DNA from: Ancylomarina subtilis | GTDB taxonomy: Bacteria > Bacteroidota > Bacteroidia > Bacteroidales > Marinifilaceae | Length of the DNA stretch: 64,000 nt | Direction: 5' to 3' | Assembly (NCBI RefSeq): GCF_004217115.1 | Contig: NZ_SHKN01000003.1 | Location: 174,904-238,903, forward strand | In this document: positions 56,480-64,000 of the stretch, piece after piece | How the letters are laid out: every line of letters starts with the position of its first letter | Numbering within the stretch: position 1 is the stretch's first letter | Notes under the pieces: model-generated | The model's input: the letters and a program-made list of their open reading frames with translations, nothing else | Told to the model about the DNA's origin: nothing | Database searches by the model: none | Made by a program: the position numbers and the translations under genes

Positions 56480-56523
56480 TCGACAACAGATAATTGAAAC
56501 TGATAATCGGAAAAAAGACAACA

Positions 56524-57276
56524 ATGTTAAGTATAAAGAATCTACACGCATCAATCAATGGGAAAGAAATCCTAAAAGGGATTAATCTTGAAATAAAGCC
56601 AGGAGAAGTTCATGCTATCATGGGCCCTAATGGCGCAGGTAAAAGTACATTAGCTTCGGTATTGGCAGGACGCGAATTATTCGACGTTACTGAAGGTGAA
56701 GTTGTTTTTGGAGGGAAAGATCTTTTGGATCTGTCTCCGGAAGATCGTGCTAAAGAAGGAATCTTCTTAGGCTTTCAGTATCCAATTGAAATTCCTGGTG
56801 TATCTACCGTTAATTTCATGAAGACTGCTGTAAACGAACATCGTAAATATAAAGGTTTGGAGCCTTTGAAAGCAGCTGACTTTTTAAAGTTGATGCGCGA
56901 TAAAAAAGCTTTGGTTGAGATTGACTCAAAGTTAACCAATCGTTCAGTGAATGAGGGTTTCTCTGGTGGAGAGAAAAAGAAGAATGAGATTTTCCAAATG
57001 GCGATGCTTGAGCCTAAGTTAGCCGTATTGGATGAGACGGATTCAGGTTTGGATATTGATGCACTTCGTATTGTTGCCAATGGTGTAAACAAATTGAAGA
57101 CTGCTGAGAATTCAACAATTGTGATTACTCACTATCAGCGTTTGCTTGATTATATTGTACCAGACGTGGTTCACGTATTATTCGATGGGCGTATCGTAAA
57201 AACTGCCGGCAAAGAGTTAGCGCTTGAGTTGGAAGAAAAAGGGTACGACTGGATTAAGGAAGAACTGGTAAAGTAA
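56524..57276 (+). CDS. sufC: Fe-S assembly ATPase SufC
   Basis: 250 residues from ATG 56524 (MLSIKNLHASI); an in-frame TTG at 56494 would add 10 residues unlike the family. ABC-type ATPase that powers SufBCD: GPNGAGKST (Walker A), FLGFQYPIEIPGVS (Q-loop), NEGFSGGEKKKNEIFQM (signature), LAVLDETDSGLDIDAL (Walker B) and ITHYQRLLDYI (H-switch, SufC-type THYQR). Cytoplasmic. Confidence 0.97.
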   Translation: MLSIKNLHASINGKEILKGINLEIKPGEVHAIMGPNGAGKSTLASVLAGRELFDVTEGEVVFGGKDLLDLSPEDRAKEGIFLGFQYPIEIPGVSTVNFMKTAVNEHRKYKGLEPLKAADFLKLMRDKKALVEIDSKLTNRSVNEGFSGGEKKKNEIFQMAMLEPKLAVLDETDSGLDIDALRIVANGVNKLKTAENSTIVITHYQRLLDYIVPDVVHVLFDGRIVKTAGKELALELEEKGYDWIKEELVK

Positions 57277-57327
57277 TTAACCGTTAGTAATTATCAATTA
57301 ATAATTACCAATCGATAATTGTACATT

Positions 57328-58683
57328 ATGTCTATTGATACTATAAATAATGATTTTGCAGATTTGTTTGAGCAGGGGAAATCTTTACTCGATGAAAATT
57401 CTTCGAAATTCATGAATACAAAAAGAGAGGAAGCTTTTGAGCAATTCAAAAAGCTTGGGGTTCCAACTCTTTCCAACGAAAATTACAAGTACACGAATCT
57501 GGTTCCTGCATTCGATCATCCCTACACGGTTGATTTGCAATACAGAACCGTGATAGGTGACTTGAATGAATTGTTCTATTGTGATGTTCCTGAGCTGGAT
57601 ACCAATTTGGTCTTGCTTTCGAATGGCTGGTATTACAATCAGAATAGAGAACTTGAAATTCCTAAAGGTGTTATTGTTTGTAGTTTGCAGGAAGCAGCCG
57701 AGAAGCATAGCGAAATCTTTGAGAAGCATTATGGGAAATATGCTAAGCCAAACGAAGAAGGTTTGGTTGCACTAAATACGGCTTTGGCTAAGGATGGTGT
57801 TTTTATTTATGTTCCTAAAAATGTTGTGGTTGAAAAACCCATTCAGGTGATCAATCTTTTGCGTTCCGATCGTGATTTAATGGCGACTCAGCGTAATTTG
57901 GTTGTGATAGAAGAAAATGCTCAGGCAAAATTAATTTTCTGCGATCATACCTTAACGCATAACAAATACCTATCGAATACAGTAAGCGAAATTAATGTCG
58001 CTAAAAATGCCGTTTTCGATTTATATACTTTGCAAAATCAGCATTTGAATGCAACTATTCTTAATTCGGTATTTATCCGTCAGGAAGCGAATTCAAATGT
58101 ATTGAGCAATACGCTTTCTCTTTATGGAGGAATGATTCGCAACAATCACTACACTTTATTCGATGGTGAGTATTGCGAGAATCATACTTATGGTATGTAT
58201 TTGATGGATCGTAATCAGCATGTTGATAACTTCACTTTTGCAGACCATGCTAAGCCAAATTGTGTGAGCAATGAGCACTTTAAAGGTGTGATGGATGACG
58301 AAGCTACAGCTGCTTTCACTGGAAAGATTCATGTTCGTCGTGATGCGCAAAAAACAGAAGCTTATCAGAGTAACAACAACCTGTTATTGTCTGATTCAGC
58401 AGTTATCAATACCAAACCTCAGTTAATTATTGATGCTGATGATGTAAAGTGTAGTCATGGTGCTACCGTTGGTCAGATGGATGATGATGCTATGTTTTAT
58501 CTTCGCGCTCGTGGGATTCACGAGGAAGAAGCTCGTATGATGCTGATGTTTGCTTTTGCTCACGAGATTATTGAAAAAATTAGAGTTGACGCTCTTAAAG
58601 ATCGTATCGACGAATTGGTTGAAAAACGATTGAGAGGCGAAATTTCTAAATGTAATACTTGCGCCATAGCTTGTAACCGATAA
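57328..58683 (+). CDS. sufD: Fe-S cluster assembly protein SufD
   Basis: 451 residues from ATG 57328 (MSIDTINNDF); an upstream TTG at 57319 is in frame but unlikely. Partner of SufB in the scaffold. Features: NENYKYTNLVP near the N-terminus, right-handed beta-helix core (about 130-370), CSHGATVGQMDDDAMFYLRARGI, and a Cys-containing tail CNTCAIAC. 51 bases after sufC; the spacer is made of degenerate TAATTATCAATTAAT repeats. Confidence 0.96.
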   Translation: MSIDTINNDFADLFEQGKSLLDENSSKFMNTKREEAFEQFKKLGVPTLSNENYKYTNLVPAFDHPYTVDLQYRTVIGDLNELFYCDVPELDTNLVLLSNGWYYNQNRELEIPKGVIVCSLQEAAEKHSEIFEKHYGKYAKPNEEGLVALNTALAKDGVFIYVPKNVVVEKPIQVINLLRSDRDLMATQRNLVVIEENAQAKLIFCDHTLTHNKYLSNTVSEINVAKNAVFDLYTLQNQHLNATILNSVFIRQEANSNVLSNTLSLYGGMIRNNHYTLFDGEYCENHTYGMYLMDRNQHVDNFTFADHAKPNCVSNEHFKGVMDDEATAAFTGKIHVRRDAQKTEAYQSNNNLLLSDSAVINTKPQLIIDADDVKCSHGATVGQMDDDAMFYLRARGIHEEEARMMLMFAFAHEIIEKIRVDALKDRIDELVEKRLRGEISKCNTCAIACNR

Positions 58684-58768
58684 ATTTATAGATGGCTGAA
58701 TGGCTGGATTGTTCTCAATTGAACAATTTAGCAATGAAACAATCTTAGCAATCTAATAATTATAATTC

Positions 58769-60001
58769 ATGTCATTAGATCCACATAAATACCGTCAGGA
58801 TTTCCCAATTTTATCAGAGAAGATATACGGGAAATCATTGGTGTATTTCGATAATGCAGCAACAACACAAACCCCAACTCAGGTAACTGATGTTTTGGTA
58901 GAATATTACAACAAATACAATTCTAATATTCACCGAGGGGTTCATTATTTGAGTAATAAATCGACTGAAGGAGCTGAAAATGCTCGACTTAAGGTTCAGA
59001 AGTTTATTAACGCCGCGCATTCGCACGAAGTGATTTTTACTGCAGGGACGACTGAAAGTGTAAACCTGGTTGCAAACTCATTTGGGGAATGTTATATCTC
59101 CGAAGGGGACGAGGTGATTGTTTCCGAAATGGAGCATCATTCGAATATTGTACCCTGGCAAATGCTTTGTCAGCGAAAAAAAGCGACTTTAAAGGTTTTG
59201 CCCTTTAATGATGAGGGTGAGTTAATGACTGAGAAGTTGGGCGATCTGATTACAGATCGAACAAGAATCTTGGCTGTTAATCACATCTCAAACTCCTTAG
59301 GAACAATAAATCCTATTAAGGAAATTATCGATTTTGCACACTCGAAAAATGTACCTGTATTGATCGATGCGGCTCAATCGGTTCAGCATAAAAAAATCGA
59401 TGTTCAGGCTTTAGATGCCGATTTTTTGGTTTTTTCCGGACATAAACTTTATGGTCCTACAGGGATTGGCGTTTTGTATGGTAAAGAGAAATACCTGAAT
59501 GAGATGCCGCCTTGGCAGGGTGGAGGTGAGATGATTAAAGAGGTGACCTTTGAAAAGACTAGCTATAATGAATTACCTTTTAAATTCGAAGCGGGAACAC
59601 CAAACTATATCGATGCGATTGGATTGGGTGCTGCCATTGATTATGTAGAGGCTATTGGTCTTGACGAAATTGATGCCTACGAACAAGAGTTGTTAGCCTA
59701 CGCTACGGCAAAATTCGAAGCGATTCCAAGTTTGAGAATTTACGGAACTGCGAAGAATAAGACTTCTGTGATTTCTTTCCTGGTTGAAGGGATTCACTTT
59801 TACGATATGGGCATGTTACTCGATCAGATGGGAATTGCTGTGAGAACCGGAACACATTGTACCGAACCAGTTATGCAGCATTTTGGAATTGATGGAACTG
59901 TGCGAGCATCTTTTGCTTTTTATAATACGAAAGAGGAAATCGATGCACTTTTTGTAGGAATAGAAAAAGTTTGTAAAATGTTTGGAGTCAAGACGGCTTA
60001 A
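58769..60001 (+). CDS. sufS: Cysteine desulfurase SufS
   Basis: 410 residues. PLP enzyme that takes sulfur from cysteine and passes it as persulfide to SufE. Class V aminotransferase fold with FDNAATTQTP, SEMEHHSNIVPWQ, VNHISNSLGTINP, DAAQSVQHKKIDV, the PLP lysine in SGHKLYGPTGIGVLYG, RTGTHCTEPVMQHF with the catalytic Cys, and VRASFAFYNTKEEID. SufS-type (group II) by the short loop around the Cys. Confidence 0.97.
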   Translation: MSLDPHKYRQDFPILSEKIYGKSLVYFDNAATTQTPTQVTDVLVEYYNKYNSNIHRGVHYLSNKSTEGAENARLKVQKFINAAHSHEVIFTAGTTESVNLVANSFGECYISEGDEVIVSEMEHHSNIVPWQMLCQRKKATLKVLPFNDEGELMTEKLGDLITDRTRILAVNHISNSLGTINPIKEIIDFAHSKNVPVLIDAAQSVQHKKIDVQALDADFLVFSGHKLYGPTGIGVLYGKEKYLNEMPPWQGGGEMIKEVTFEKTSYNELPFKFEAGTPNYIDAIGLGAAIDYVEAIGLDEIDAYEQELLAYATAKFEAIPSLRIYGTAKNKTSVISFLVEGIHFYDMGMLLDQMGIAVRTGTHCTEPVMQHFGIDGTVRASFAFYNTKEEIDALFVGIEKVCKMFGVKTA

Positions 60002-60020
60002 AATGTTTCTTAAATAATTA

Positions 60021-60028
60021 TAACTTTG
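60021..60028 (+). promoter_or_regulatory. -7-like box TAACTTTG between sufS and sufE
   Basis: Matches TAnnTTTG 49 bases before sufE; could be an internal promoter for sufE and the DUF59 gene. No clear -33 partner. Confidence 0.25.
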
Positions 60029-60076
60029 TAGCCGAATAAGTAAGTTCTATCAATGAACTGCTGTTGAAATTTACAA

Positions 60077-60514
60077 ATGATTGGAGAAATGACCATAAAC
60101 GAAATACAAGAAGGAATTATTGAGGAATTCGCTGGGTTTGAAGACTGGATGGATAAATATGCTTATTTAATTGAGTTGGGAAACGATCTTGAAGGGATGG
60201 ATGAACAATACCAAACCGATCAGAATCTGATTAAAGGCTGTCAGTCAAAGGTATGGTTCAATGCCAAGCTTGAGGATGGTGTTGTGAAACTTGAGGCGAA
60301 TAGCGATGCAATTATCGTAAAAGGAATTGCTGCTCTTTTGATTCGTGTTTTCAATAATCAAACGCCTGAAGCCATTATGAATGCTGACCTTAAATTTATC
60401 GATGAGATTGGTTTGAAACAGCATTTGTCACCCACACGATCAAACGGATTGGTTTCAATGGTAAAGCAAATCAAAATGTACGGTTTGGCCTTTAATCACA
60501 AGGTGAACAATTAA
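60077..60514 (+). CDS. sufE: Sulfur acceptor protein SufE
   Basis: 145 residues. Receives persulfide sulfur from SufS and stimulates it. Conserved Cys55 in LIKGCQSKVWF, and FIDEIGLKQHLSPTRSNGLVSMV near the C-terminus. Start taken at ATG 60077; the ATG at 60089 is also possible. Downstream of sufS by 75 bases. Confidence 0.95.
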   Translation: MIGEMTINEIQEGIIEEFAGFEDWMDKYAYLIELGNDLEGMDEQYQTDQNLIKGCQSKVWFNAKLEDGVVKLEANSDAIIVKGIAALLIRVFNNQTPEAIMNADLKFIDEIGLKQHLSPTRSNGLVSMVKQIKMYGLAFNHKVNN

Positions 60515-60561
60515 TAATTTAGATAGAAAGTTTCGATTTTCAATTCTTAAATCTCAATACA

Positions 60562-60873
60562 ATGAGTAAAAAACAAACAGAAGAAATTATCATCGAGATC
60601 TTAAAGACCATTTACGATCCTGAAATCCCTGTGAATATTTACGACTTGGGATTGATATACGAAATAGATCTTTACGAAGAGGATGAGGTAAAAGTTCTAA
60701 TGACTTTAACCGCTCCCAATTGCCCAATGGCTGATCAGATTCTTGAGGAGGTGAACGATAAAGTTAAGGCTCTCCCTCAAATCAGCGATGTAACCGTTGT
60801 GTTAACATTCGATCCGCCTTGGGATAAAGATATGATGACTGAAGAAGCAAAACTCGAATTGGGTTTTCTATAA
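60562..60873 (+). CDS. MIP18/DUF59 Fe-S assembly protein (SufT-like)
   Basis: 103 residues. DUF59/MIP18 fold with DPEIPVNIYDLGLIYEI and LTLTAPNCPMADQI (conserved Cys), VTVVLTFDPPWDKDMM. Family members (SufT, PaaD-like, Cia2/MIP18) help in Fe-S protein maturation; this one closes the suf operon, so a suf role is likely. It is short and lacks extra domains of longer SufT. Confidence 0.92.
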   Translation: MSKKQTEEIIIEILKTIYDPEIPVNIYDLGLIYEIDLYEEDEVKVLMTLTAPNCPMADQILEEVNDKVKALPQISDVTVVLTFDPPWDKDMMTEEAKLELGFL

Positions 60874-60880
60874 GATATAA

Positions 60881-60908
60881 AGGGCTGTTTTTCGGCCCTT
60901 TTTTTTAT
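60881..60908 (+). terminator. Terminator of the suf operon
   Basis: Stem GGGCTG / CGGCCC (one G-T pair) with a T-rich loop, followed by ten T-rich bases. Confidence 0.85.
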
Positions 60909-60962
60909 TTCTTTTTTTTAGATGGAGGATTCTTCTTTACCAGACTTTTTTACTTTTATATT

Positions 60963-61895
60963 ATGAATCTAACTTTAGCAGCAAAATCTCAACTTATAAA
61001 AGATAAAGCCCACGAGCTTGGTTTTGATCTTTGCGGAATTGCTGAAGCAAATTTTTTATCAGAAGAAAAAGAGCACTTCACCGACTGGCTGTCTAAGGAT
61101 TACCATGGTCAGATGGGGTATATGGCCAATAATGTTGAGAAGCGTCTCGATCCGAGACTTTTGGTAGAAAATACCAAATCGGTTGTCGTGGTGGCACTCA
61201 ACTATTATCCTGAAAGCAAGCAGGAAGATGCTAAGGCGCCTGTTTTGGCAAAATATGCCTACGGAAAAGATTATCACTTTGTGTTGAAGGAGAAGCTAAA
61301 TACTTTATTGGAATATATCAACGAAGAAATTGGTGAAACTCAGGGGCGAGCTTTTGTCGATTCGGCTCCTATTTTGGAACATGCCTGGGCGCGAAAAGCC
61401 GGATTGGGTTGGATTGGGAAAAATTCACTCCTTTTGAATCGCAAGCTGGGCTCCTTTATGTTTTTGGGCGAGCTGCTAATTGACTTGCCTTTGGTTTATG
61501 AAACTGAAACTTACCCTGATTTCTGTGGTGGTTGTAACCGATGTATTCGTTCTTGTCCAACTGATGCTATTGTTGCACCCCAAGTGGTTGATGGGAGTAA
61601 ATGCATTTCCTATTTTACTATTGAACTAAAAGATGATATCCCAGAGGAGATGAAAGGTAAATTCCAAAACAGAGTTTTTGGTTGTGATATCTGTCAGGAT
61701 GTGTGTCCCTGGAATAGAATGGTAAAGCCACATTCTGTTGAGGCATTTAAGCCTAATCCTAAAATTTTATCACTATCTAAAGATGAATGGTTTGCCATGG
61801 ATGCTCATAAATTTGGAGACTTGTTTAAGAATTCAGCAGTTAAAAGAACGAAATTTAAGGGATTGAAACGTAATTTAGATTTTCTGATTGAATAA
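60963..61895 (+). CDS. queG: Epoxyqueuosine reductase
   Basis: 310 residues. Cobalamin-dependent Fe-S enzyme that makes queuosine from epoxyqueuosine in tRNA. DUF1730-type N-terminus (KAHELGFDLCGIAEA, GYMANNVEKRLDPRLL), DSAPILEHAWARKAGLGWIGKN, and two 4Fe-4S motifs (CGGCNRCIRSCP and CDICQDVCPWN). No C-terminal HEAT repeats, as in the shorter QueG form. A role in a tRNA pathway fits its stand-alone position after suf. Confidence 0.95.
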   Translation: MNLTLAAKSQLIKDKAHELGFDLCGIAEANFLSEEKEHFTDWLSKDYHGQMGYMANNVEKRLDPRLLVENTKSVVVVALNYYPESKQEDAKAPVLAKYAYGKDYHFVLKEKLNTLLEYINEEIGETQGRAFVDSAPILEHAWARKAGLGWIGKNSLLLNRKLGSFMFLGELLIDLPLVYETETYPDFCGGCNRCIRSCPTDAIVAPQVVDGSKCISYFTIELKDDIPEEMKGKFQNRVFGCDICQDVCPWNRMVKPHSVEAFKPNPKILSLSKDEWFAMDAHKFGDLFKNSAVKRTKFKGLKRNLDFLIE

Positions 61896-61907
61896 TATTT
61901 CTCGCAT

Positions 61908-62747
61908 ATGACTCATCAAACATCAGTTATTAAGACACCCGATGGAATTAATTTGTTTACACAAGTTTGGAAACCCTCTGGTCAACCCCATTGTGTGATT
62001 TGTTTGGTACATGGTATTGGGGAGCATAGTTCACGATATGAGGCGTGGGCAAAACGATTTGCAGAAAAAAACATTGCCGTTTTTGCCTTTGACCAACGCG
62101 GACACGGACAGTCTGAAGGTAAAAGGGGGGTGATTTCTTCATATCAATCTTTACTTGATGATATTGATTGGATTCTAAAAGAATGTGGAGAGCAATACCC
62201 CAATGTGCCGAGACTATTATATGGACACAGTATGGGAGGTGGTGAGGTTTTGACTCATCTTCTTGCCAGGGAAGGCGATTATGATGCTGTGATTGCGACT
62301 TCACCCTGGTTGATTGCAAAGCAATCTCCACCCAAATTGCTTATTCCTCTGATTGGTCTGCTCGAAAAATTAGTTCCCAACCTTTCTTTGAGGACGAAAT
62401 TGAATGCTGAATTGTTATCACATGATAAAAACGTGGTTGAGGCATACGAAAATGATGCTTTGGTTCATCCATGGGTTTCCTTTCGTCTATTTTATCAGGC
62501 CTATATTGCAGGATATAAGCTATTGGATAGTACAATTGCGATGAAGAAACCACTTTTACTCCTTCATGGGTGTGGCGATGAAATTACATCTGCCAAAGCC
62601 AGTGAGAAATTTTCGTTGCATGCAGGTGATTTGTGTCAGTTTCATTTGTTTGAAAATGCATTTCATGAACTGCACAATGAATTTTGTAAAGACGAGGTCT
62701 TTGATTTAATTTTGAAATGGATTCGAACATATATAAAGAATACCTAG
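61908..62747 (+). CDS. Alpha/beta hydrolase, monoacylglycerol lipase-like
   Basis: 279 residues, Hydrolase_4/serine aminopeptidase S33 type. Oxyanion-hole segment VHGIGEHSSRYE, then DQRGHGQSEG, nucleophile Ser108 in GHSMGG, Asp224 in HGCGDEITS and His253 in NAFHELHNE form the triad. No signal peptide, so cytoplasmic or membrane-associated. 12 bases after queG, likely co-transcribed. Closest known group by motifs is monoacylglycerol lipase/lysophospholipase; substrate not certain. Confidence 0.88.
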   Translation: MTHQTSVIKTPDGINLFTQVWKPSGQPHCVICLVHGIGEHSSRYEAWAKRFAEKNIAVFAFDQRGHGQSEGKRGVISSYQSLLDDIDWILKECGEQYPNVPRLLYGHSMGGGEVLTHLLAREGDYDAVIATSPWLIAKQSPPKLLIPLIGLLEKLVPNLSLRTKLNAELLSHDKNVVEAYENDALVHPWVSFRLFYQAYIAGYKLLDSTIAMKKPLLLLHGCGDEITSAKASEKFSLHAGDLCQFHLFENAFHELHNEFCKDEVFDLILKWIRTYIKNT

Positions 62748-62781
62748 CTTCGTATTTGTAACTATTATACACTTTCTCGCT

Positions 62782-63774
62782 ATGAATGATGATCTGTTTA
62801 GAACGAAAGTAGAAATTCCTAAATCCAAATTCGATTTTTCATATAAGCACAAAGCTCTTATGATGGGATCTTGTTTTGTTGAGAATATTGGAGCGAAACT
62901 CAAATCTGTTAAATATCAGATTGATGTTAATCCGTTTGGGGTGATTTATAATCCGGTTAGTGTTTGTAGCAGTTTAAAATTATTGATGCAAGAGCGCCAG
63001 TTTGTTGAAGATGATCTTAATTTTCACAACAATCTTTGGTTTAGTTTTTATCACCACAGTAAGTTTTCCAATACCAATTTAGATACTTGTCTTTTTAATA
63101 TCAATGAAGGAATAAAGACGAGTTCACAGAATTTAAGGGAAGCGGATTACTTATTCATTACTTTTGGTACAGCTTGGGTGTATGAATTATTGAGTTCAGG
63201 TAAAATTGTGTCAAACTGCCACAAGCTTCCAGCCAAGGATTTTAATCGCTACCGATTAAATGTTGATGAAATTGTATCTATATATAAGGATCTGTTGGTT
63301 GAGCTATTAGTTTTTAATCCGAAGATCAAGATTGTATTTACAGTGAGTCCAATTCGACATTGGAAAGATGGGGCAAATGGAAATCAATTAAGCAAGGCAA
63401 CACTGTTATTAGCTGTTGAGCAATTAACGGAACTGTTTGAGCAAGTTTCTTATTTTCCCTCTTATGAGATTGTGATGGATGAGCTGCGTGATTATCGGTT
63501 TTATTCTGAGGATATGCTTCATATCAGCGAGCCTGCAATTAAGTATATATGGCAACGGTTTTCTGATACATATTTTTCTGAGGCATCCAAACAAATTCAA
63601 AAGCAAGTGGAGAAATTTATCCTAGCTGCCAATCATCGCCCCTTTAATGTGGGATCTGACTCCCATCAAGCCTTTATTAAATCAAGCCTGGCAAAGATTC
63701 ATGAATTTTTAAGAGTAAATCCATTTGTGGAGATGTCTGATGAAATTGATGATTTAGAAAAGAATCTACTCTAG
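62782..63774 (+). CDS. GSCFA domain protein
   Basis: 330 residues. GSCFA family named for the GSCFA motif; here GSCFVENIGAKL at 29-40, with the later NPFGVIYNP, FITFGTAWVYE, VFTVSPIRHWKDGANGNQLSKATL and DELRDYRFYSEDMLHIS. The fold is thought to be SGNH-hydrolase-like, and the Ser, Asp and His (SEDMLHIS) are present. Biological role unknown. It is the last gene before an rRNA-type leader. Confidence 0.85.
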   Translation: MNDDLFRTKVEIPKSKFDFSYKHKALMMGSCFVENIGAKLKSVKYQIDVNPFGVIYNPVSVCSSLKLLMQERQFVEDDLNFHNNLWFSFYHHSKFSNTNLDTCLFNINEGIKTSSQNLREADYLFITFGTAWVYELLSSGKIVSNCHKLPAKDFNRYRLNVDEIVSIYKDLLVELLVFNPKIKIVFTVSPIRHWKDGANGNQLSKATLLLAVEQLTELFEQVSYFPSYEIVMDELRDYRFYSEDMLHISEPAIKYIWQRFSDTYFSEASKQIQKQVEKFILAANHRPFNVGSDSHQAFIKSSLAKIHEFLRVNPFVEMSDEIDDLEKNLL

Positions 63775-63901
63775 AGGTGTGGATTTTCTCTGAATAATGT
63801 TGTAAATTGCTTGTCTGACTCTTTTTTTTAAAAATAATGGACACTGCCTCTCAGCGCTTTAGGCTTTAACTTGAAAAAAGTGGATCTTCGCATTAGGAAA
63901 G

Positions 63902-64000
63902 TTGGAATAAAAAGGTCTATATTTGCACTCGCTTTAAGAGAGAGGCGCTGATCTTTGAATCGTTTGTAATGCTTGTAAACACTGAGTAATCTCGGGAAAA
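63902..64000 (+). promoter_or_regulatory. Promoter and leader of a ribosomal RNA operon
   Basis: TATATTTG (63918-63925) is a perfect -7 box; a TTGG lies at 63902-63905 but is closer (13 bases) than the usual 19-21. It is followed at once by CACTCGCTTTAAGAGAGAGG and GCGCTGATCTTTGAA, a sequence style seen at the start of Bacteroidota rrn transcripts. The 16S gene would begin outside the window. Confidence 0.5.

Noticed and set aside
1..64000. CRISPR arrays, insertion sequences, integrases, phage genes
   Set aside because: No regularly spaced identical repeats, transposase or integrase motifs were recognised anywhere in the window.

Overview
The window looks like the chromosome of a low-GC marine-type Bacteroidota, probably Bacteroidales/Marinilabiliales-like. 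Pointers seen in the sequence are a 2499-residue SprA-type secretin of the type IX secretion system, two TonB-dependent receptors with carboxypeptidase-D-like N-termini, the LpxC-FabZ fusion, the SDDDD surface-lipoprotein signal, rimP-nusA-infB next to an lpxD-lpxC/fabZ-lpxA block, and promoter boxes of the TAnnTTTG kind. The genus is inference; no rRNA gene lies inside the window.

Layout. 0-12 kb: envelope and uptake genes. These are a coiled-coil membrane protein, a YwqK/MORN-like and carboxypeptidase-regulatory pair, a TonB-dependent receptor with a tandemly duplicated surface lipoprotein, a DUF4197 lipoprotein, and a second TonB-dependent receptor beside a His-rich membrane protein. 12-29 kb: a housekeeping run on the plus strand (M23 peptidase, dxr, rseP, tatA, LysM transglycosylase, DUF4837 lipoprotein, small conserved protein, pdxA, ruvA, sprA, gcvH). 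29-40 kb: infB-nusA-rimP on the minus strand, then HD hydrolase, lpxD, lpxC/fabZ and lpxA on the plus strand, then thiL on the minus strand.

40.4-54.5 kb is the accessory region and the main finding. All its genes are on the minus strand. It begins (at 53937, reading leftward) with a 50-codon gene not previously called, encoding a double-glycine leader peptide (MKKLNSKQMEKVSGG, then a 35-residue basic, Tyr-rich core with two Cys). It continues with a carboxypeptidase-regulatory-domain secreted protein, a five-helix membrane protein, a thioredoxin-fold protein, a C39-peptidase ABC exporter, a MacB-type permease, a HlyD-type adaptor and a protein of unknown function, ending at a clear terminator. 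A second, diverged copy of the secreted protein/membrane protein/redoxin module, plus a third copy of the secreted protein, follows without its own peptide or exporter. A 66-residue winged-helix protein sits just upstream. I read this as a peptide (bacteriocin- or signal-like) maturation and export locus in which a membrane-anchored redoxin may handle the peptide's disulfide. That functional reading is inference.

55-61 kb: a complete suf operon (sufB-C-D-S-E and a MIP18/DUF59 protein). 61-63.8 kb: queG, an alpha/beta hydrolase and a GSCFA-domain protein. The last ~100 bases look like the promoter and leader of a ribosomal RNA operon whose 16S gene would start just outside the window. I saw no tRNA, CRISPR array, transposase, integrase or phage gene.
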